From DAOSXA01 sp964526835 (GTDB lineage: Bacteria; Zixibacteria; MSB-5A5; GN15; FEB-12), in contig CAZGMK010000008.1 of the NCBI GenBank assembly GCA_964526835.1, positions 87,823-151,822 of the forward strand: a DNA stretch of 64,000 nucleotides, written 5' to 3'. The notes beneath the pieces were generated by a model. It ran no database searches. It saw only the letters and a program-made list of their open reading frames with translations, and was not told the DNA's origin. Every line of letters begins with the position of its first letter. Positions within the stretch are counted from its first letter, which is position 1. Shown here piece after piece: positions 61,291 through 64,000 of the stretch. A program made the position numbers and the translations under genes.

Positions 61291-61693
61291 GTTGAAATCG
61301 CCCGTCGCCAACTTCCTGCACGTACAGCTCAGGGATCAGCTTTAGCACCGCCCTGGAGCGGCGCTGATAGGCCGGCAACACCTGAGGGGTAAACCGCTCG
61401 TGGCTGTCTCGCACCCGCGGCGCCCGCACCCTGACCGTCCCTGTCCCCAGCGTCACCCGACGGGTCTTGCCGTAGCCGTTGCGGTAGCCCGCACGAGAGG
61501 CATCAGAACCATCGGTCGTTGCCCGTGCATACCGCTGCCGACCCAAAAATGCCGTCACCTCGGCCTCCAGCACCGACACCAGCATCTGCCTAGGCCCCCT
61601 CACGGGCGATCATATCCAGATCTCCGGCCAGCCCGCCGGTCACATCCCCTCGATTGTGCTTGTCGAGGCGCTCAACTCCCTGTACTTTGCCAT
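61285..61693 (-). pseudogene. IS256-family transposase fragment, frameshifted and truncated
   Basis: N-terminal third of a mutator-type (IS256) transposase on the minus strand. A start at 61693 reads MAKYRELSASTSTIEGM then stop. DLDMIAREG lies in another frame, and the main frame resumes with RQMLVSVLEAEVTAFLGRQR and continues through AGYRNGYGKTRRVTLGTG to RAVLKLIPELYVQEVGD, where homology ends at a palindrome. One frameshift and at least one stop break it, and the DDE catalytic domain is missing. Confidence 0.82.
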
Positions 61694-61805
61694 CAGCGTA
61701 TCCGTTCGTTTGGCCGTGCCTTCACACGGCCGGTTTCGGTTGAAAACTCACCGAAAGGCTACGCTACTTTTTTGCCAATTTCCACACCTTTTGAAATTAA
61801 CTCTT
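61694..61805 (-). mobile_element. Probable left end of the IS256-family element
   Basis: Upstream of the broken transposase the minus strand reads TTAATTTCAAAAGGTGTGGA near 61804-61784, AT-rich and ending in the kind of terminal sequence found at IS256-type ends. The right end is lost. A matching inverted terminal repeat is not visible, so the boundary is approximate. Confidence 0.45.
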
Positions 61806-61832
61806 GACCGGCCGGGCCTTGGTTGTTACAGT
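61804..61832 (+). promoter_or_regulatory. Promoter remnant before the secreted pseudogene
   Basis: TTGACC (61804-61809; five of six), 17-bp spacer, TACAGT (61827-61832; four of six). GGAGGAG precedes the ATG at 61917, so both promoter and ribosome-binding site are still intact. Confidence 0.5.
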
Positions 61833-61916
61833 AAGTATGTATGCTCAGTGGTTCTGCATGGCAGGACTCTGGGGGAATGTATGCAGGTGAGCCTATGGTA
61901 CACGCGGAGGAGTCTC

Positions 61917-62426
61917 ATGAAATCGGGCGGATGTGTATTGCTTATGGTAGTAGCCTTGGCGTGCGCTGTAGCTGCCGCTGCTGCACCCGCCTAAGACCCG
62001 GGCAGGAATATCAACTCAGCGGACATGCCTGGCGCATTCACGAAGAACATGGGCCAATGGCCGGATAGTATCTTGTTCTGAGCGGACGCCGGTGGTGCCG
62101 TGATGTGGCTTATGAACGATGGCGTATACTACCAGTTCACTCACTGAGTGCCCGGAGATGATTCGATCTCTCATGATCCGCTAAGCCGACCTCTCGATCG
62201 ATTTGATCGACAGCCTGACAGCATCGAAACTATGATGATCAAGGCCGAGTACGTCGACGCAAATTCGGATGCCGTTGTAGATGGCGAGAGCCTCATGGAA
62301 TACAAGTGCAATTACTTTTTGGGCAATGATCCGGTCAAGTGGCGGACCGATGTGCCCAACTACAGTGGCATCATCATGCGCGAAGTGTATCCGGGGGTGG
62401 ATGTGTATCTTCAGGACGGGGTCTAA
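61917..62426 (+). pseudogene. Decayed secreted-protein gene with three in-frame stops
   Basis: An intact start and signal peptide (MKSGGCVLLMVVALACAVAA) is followed, all in the same frame, by three stops: TAA at 61992, TGA at 62079 and TGA at 62145. Between them the coding sense continues: INSADMPGAFTKNMGQWPDS, ADAGGAVMWLMNDGVYYQFT, then RFDRQPDSIETMMIKAEYVD and EYKCNYFLGNDPVKWRTDVP. This is the N-terminus of a large secreted family with 'AFTENRGQW' and 'DVPNY' motifs and SBBP-type repeats. The final stop at 62424 cuts it short. No frameshift is seen; the stops look like point mutations. Confidence 0.82.
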
Positions 62427-62506
62427 GCCAGAAACAAAAGCAATCAAGCCGAGAGGCTTTCTGCTTGTCAACCAGATTCGCACAACTCTTGACAGGAATT
62501 CTGATC

Positions 62507-63985
62507 ATGAAAACCGTTATCTACTTTCTTCTGCTGCTCGCAATGATATTGACTGGGGCACGAGCTACGTCTTCAGCAGACACATATTCAGGGCAGGCAC
62601 CTTCTTGCCTCCCCGTTCCATCTCCGCTCGACATGTATGACAGCTATTACACTGATTGGGGGGAGGAGCATCGACCAGAAGGCTATACCCTTGTAGCTCC
62701 ACCATACTGGTTCGATAGCTACCTTATGAAAAACCTGTTTCTGTACCCAAAGTTCGATGATTATGAGAACCGGGTAGACTTGTACCGTCAGGCTTTCATC
62801 GTGGCGATCCTCCAAGGTGAATTGACCCGATGCCTGAACAACGACGCTCAAGGGAGAAGGCGACTCCAGCAGTTGGTGGGAGATATTAGAGAGGGCACTT
62901 CACTATCATCAGAGGCCTTGGCTTTTGCCAATGCTGTAGTGGGTGCACAGAAGACGTATACGCTTGACCCATCGACCATAGAGACTGCAACAAATGAGAT
63001 AGCACAACACGCCGAGTTGCAGTCTCTCAATCAGAGTCTGACGACGCTCGGAACGAGCTTGAGCACCTTGTCGGCAGGAATAAATATCGCTAGTGCAGCA
63101 CTTCAAGACACCTACTTGCATACGTTAGTGACGGCAGACACATATGAGCGTATCGAAAACCTGGATGAATGGATGTCGCGCCATCCACCCGAAGATGGCG
63201 CGATCAAAGAGGGGTATGATTCGGCCAGGGCCGAGGTCATTTACTATGCAGAGAATGATCCCGATCTGCTCAAGGAAGCTCTCGAGGAAGCTGATCTAAG
63301 CATAGGCACAGTGCTTCAGGTTGGTGACTTGGCCTTATCATGGGGTAAGGTTATCGCTGGCTCTGCTCTCTCTGGAGCAGTTGCAAACGTGGCTGGCGGC
63401 TTCATTACTGTTGGTTCGGCTGTAAACGATCTATATGCACAAGATATCACAAGCTATCAGCTTCTTTGCGCTGAAGCTGTTGTCCACTCCTGGCTGCGAG
63501 AGATAATCCACAGTTACGACTGGCACAACCCCCCGGCTCAAAGTTGCCCTGAGTACAGAAGAGCCTATTATCAAGCACAGATGATGCGGATGGGGTTGGC
63601 CTATTCATCATACCAACTCCATCATGACATGTTTGCCTTTCGTTGGAATTGGACAGGTGTGGGTAAGCGCCTAAGTGAAATAGTGACCTTCCGATACGAC
63701 GACGTTGCAGATTTGCAGAGGCACTTACGCTCACTTATGTCAGTAATTGATACCGATGCGAGGCATCTGCAAGAACACTTTCCACTCGGGACCAATGTGC
63801 TCACCAGGATTACCAACCATTTCTCTGTCGGCGACAATCCGCCAACGGTGACAATCGAATTCAACGAGAGCATGGAGATCGCGGCTTTCTCACCAGATTG
63901 CATGAGTGTGGTCGGCAGTTCATCCGGTTCGCACAGCCCCATGAAGAGAGGTGGTCCGGGTTTGTTGGACAGTTTGGCGGCTTAG
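62507..63985 (+). CDS. Secreted protein of unknown function, lower GC
   Basis: From the ATG at 62507 (AGGAA 8 bases upstream) it has 492 residues with a signal peptide (MKTVIYFLLLLAMILTGARA). A frame extension to 62339 overlaps the pseudogene and is rejected. The mature part is mostly helical with many Tyr and His; one hydrophobic stretch (about 280-310, GKVIAGSALSGAVANVAGGF) could insert in a membrane. No family is recognised. The GC content is visibly lower than in most of the window, as in the Fic gene. The gene ends 15 bp before the window edge. Confidence 0.75.
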   Translation: MKTVIYFLLLLAMILTGARATSSADTYSGQAPSCLPVPSPLDMYDSYYTDWGEEHRPEGYTLVAPPYWFDSYLMKNLFLYPKFDDYENRVDLYRQAFIVAILQGELTRCLNNDAQGRRRLQQLVGDIREGTSLSSEALAFANAVVGAQKTYTLDPSTIETATNEIAQHAELQSLNQSLTTLGTSLSTLSAGINIASAALQDTYLHTLVTADTYERIENLDEWMSRHPPEDGAIKEGYDSARAEVIYYAENDPDLLKEALEEADLSIGTVLQVGDLALSWGKVIAGSALSGAVANVAGGFITVGSAVNDLYAQDITSYQLLCAEAVVHSWLREIIHSYDWHNPPAQSCPEYRRAYYQAQMMRMGLAYSSYQLHHDMFAFRWNWTGVGKRLSEIVTFRYDDVADLQRHLRSLMSVIDTDARHLQEHFPLGTNVLTRITNHFSVGDNPPTVTIEFNESMEIAAFSPDCMSVVGSSSGSHSPMKRGGPGLLDSLAA

Positions 63986-64000
63986 TTAAGGTGGATTCGG

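Noticed and set aside
61992..62147. Selenocysteine or programmed read-through of the in-frame stops
   Set aside because: The first stop is TAA, which cannot encode selenocysteine, and no SECIS-like hairpin follows the TGA codons. Inactivation by point mutation is simpler.

Overview
The window is about 60% GC, densely coded and carries no rRNA or tRNA that I could recognise. The lineage is most likely a Gram-negative member of the FCB group, with candidate division Zixibacteria the best guess. The support is combined rather than single: secreted proteins ending in dockerin-like repeats, a decayed gene of a secreted family I associate with Zixibacteria, a 31-residue COX24-type ribosomal protein, a secretin, lipoproteins and LapA/LapB-like proteins (so an outer membrane), and many TPR proteins. 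This is inference from families, not a database result.

Layout. 1-6.4 kb: end of a diguanylate cyclase, then a polysaccharide export, chain-length, TPR, tyrosine-kinase and deacetylase series in the order known from exosortase-linked (XrtA/EpsH) exopolysaccharide loci. 6.5-18.5 kb: cell-envelope genes (LapA-like, LapB-like, TPR-SPOR), then mutS-mutL-miaA with overlapping codons, a LysM lytic transglycosylase and SppA. 18.7-21.4 kb: HU, the tiny COX24 protein, a three-repeat secreted protein and a thioesterase. 21.5-23.4 kb: a two-gene microcompartment locus (one shell protein and one CoA-acylating aldehyde dehydrogenase) with a hairpin terminator between the two genes. 23.4-25.6 kb: a lower-GC Fic protein and a GIY-YIG gene bracketed by inverted palindromic repeats. 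25.6-31 kb: the imuA-imuB-dnaE2 mutagenesis cassette on the minus strand behind a near-perfect promoter covered by a palindrome. 31-36.5 kb: dockerin proteins, a GYD protein, a GT-C glycosyltransferase, a STAS protein and several small repeats. 36.9-41.7 kb: an unfamiliar set of two related secreted proteins, a large internally duplicated beta-sandwich protein and a short secretin. 42-44.8 kb, minus strand: TPR protein, purE, purD. 45-50.2 kb: beta-barrel protein, NtrC-type regulator, lipoprotein, DUF4384/PEGA-like protein and a Lys-rich protein. 50.4-61 kb: hrcA-grpE-dnaK-dnaJ-prmA-rsmE, prepilin peptidase, NtrB-like kinase, efp and RNase HIII. 61-64 kb: a decayed zone with palindromes, an IS256-family fragment, a secreted-protein pseudogene with three in-frame stops, and a lower-GC secreted protein of unknown function.

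How the parts work together. The first 6 kb builds and exports a surface polysaccharide under phospho-tyrosine control. The mut and imu genes give opposed repair and mutagenesis functions. The heat-shock operon is likely HrcA-controlled through a degenerate CIRCE. The 36.9-41.7 kb cluster is the best candidate for an undescribed system, probably surface display or secretion through its own secretin. The microcompartment pair looks like a satellite locus whose signature enzyme must lie elsewhere.
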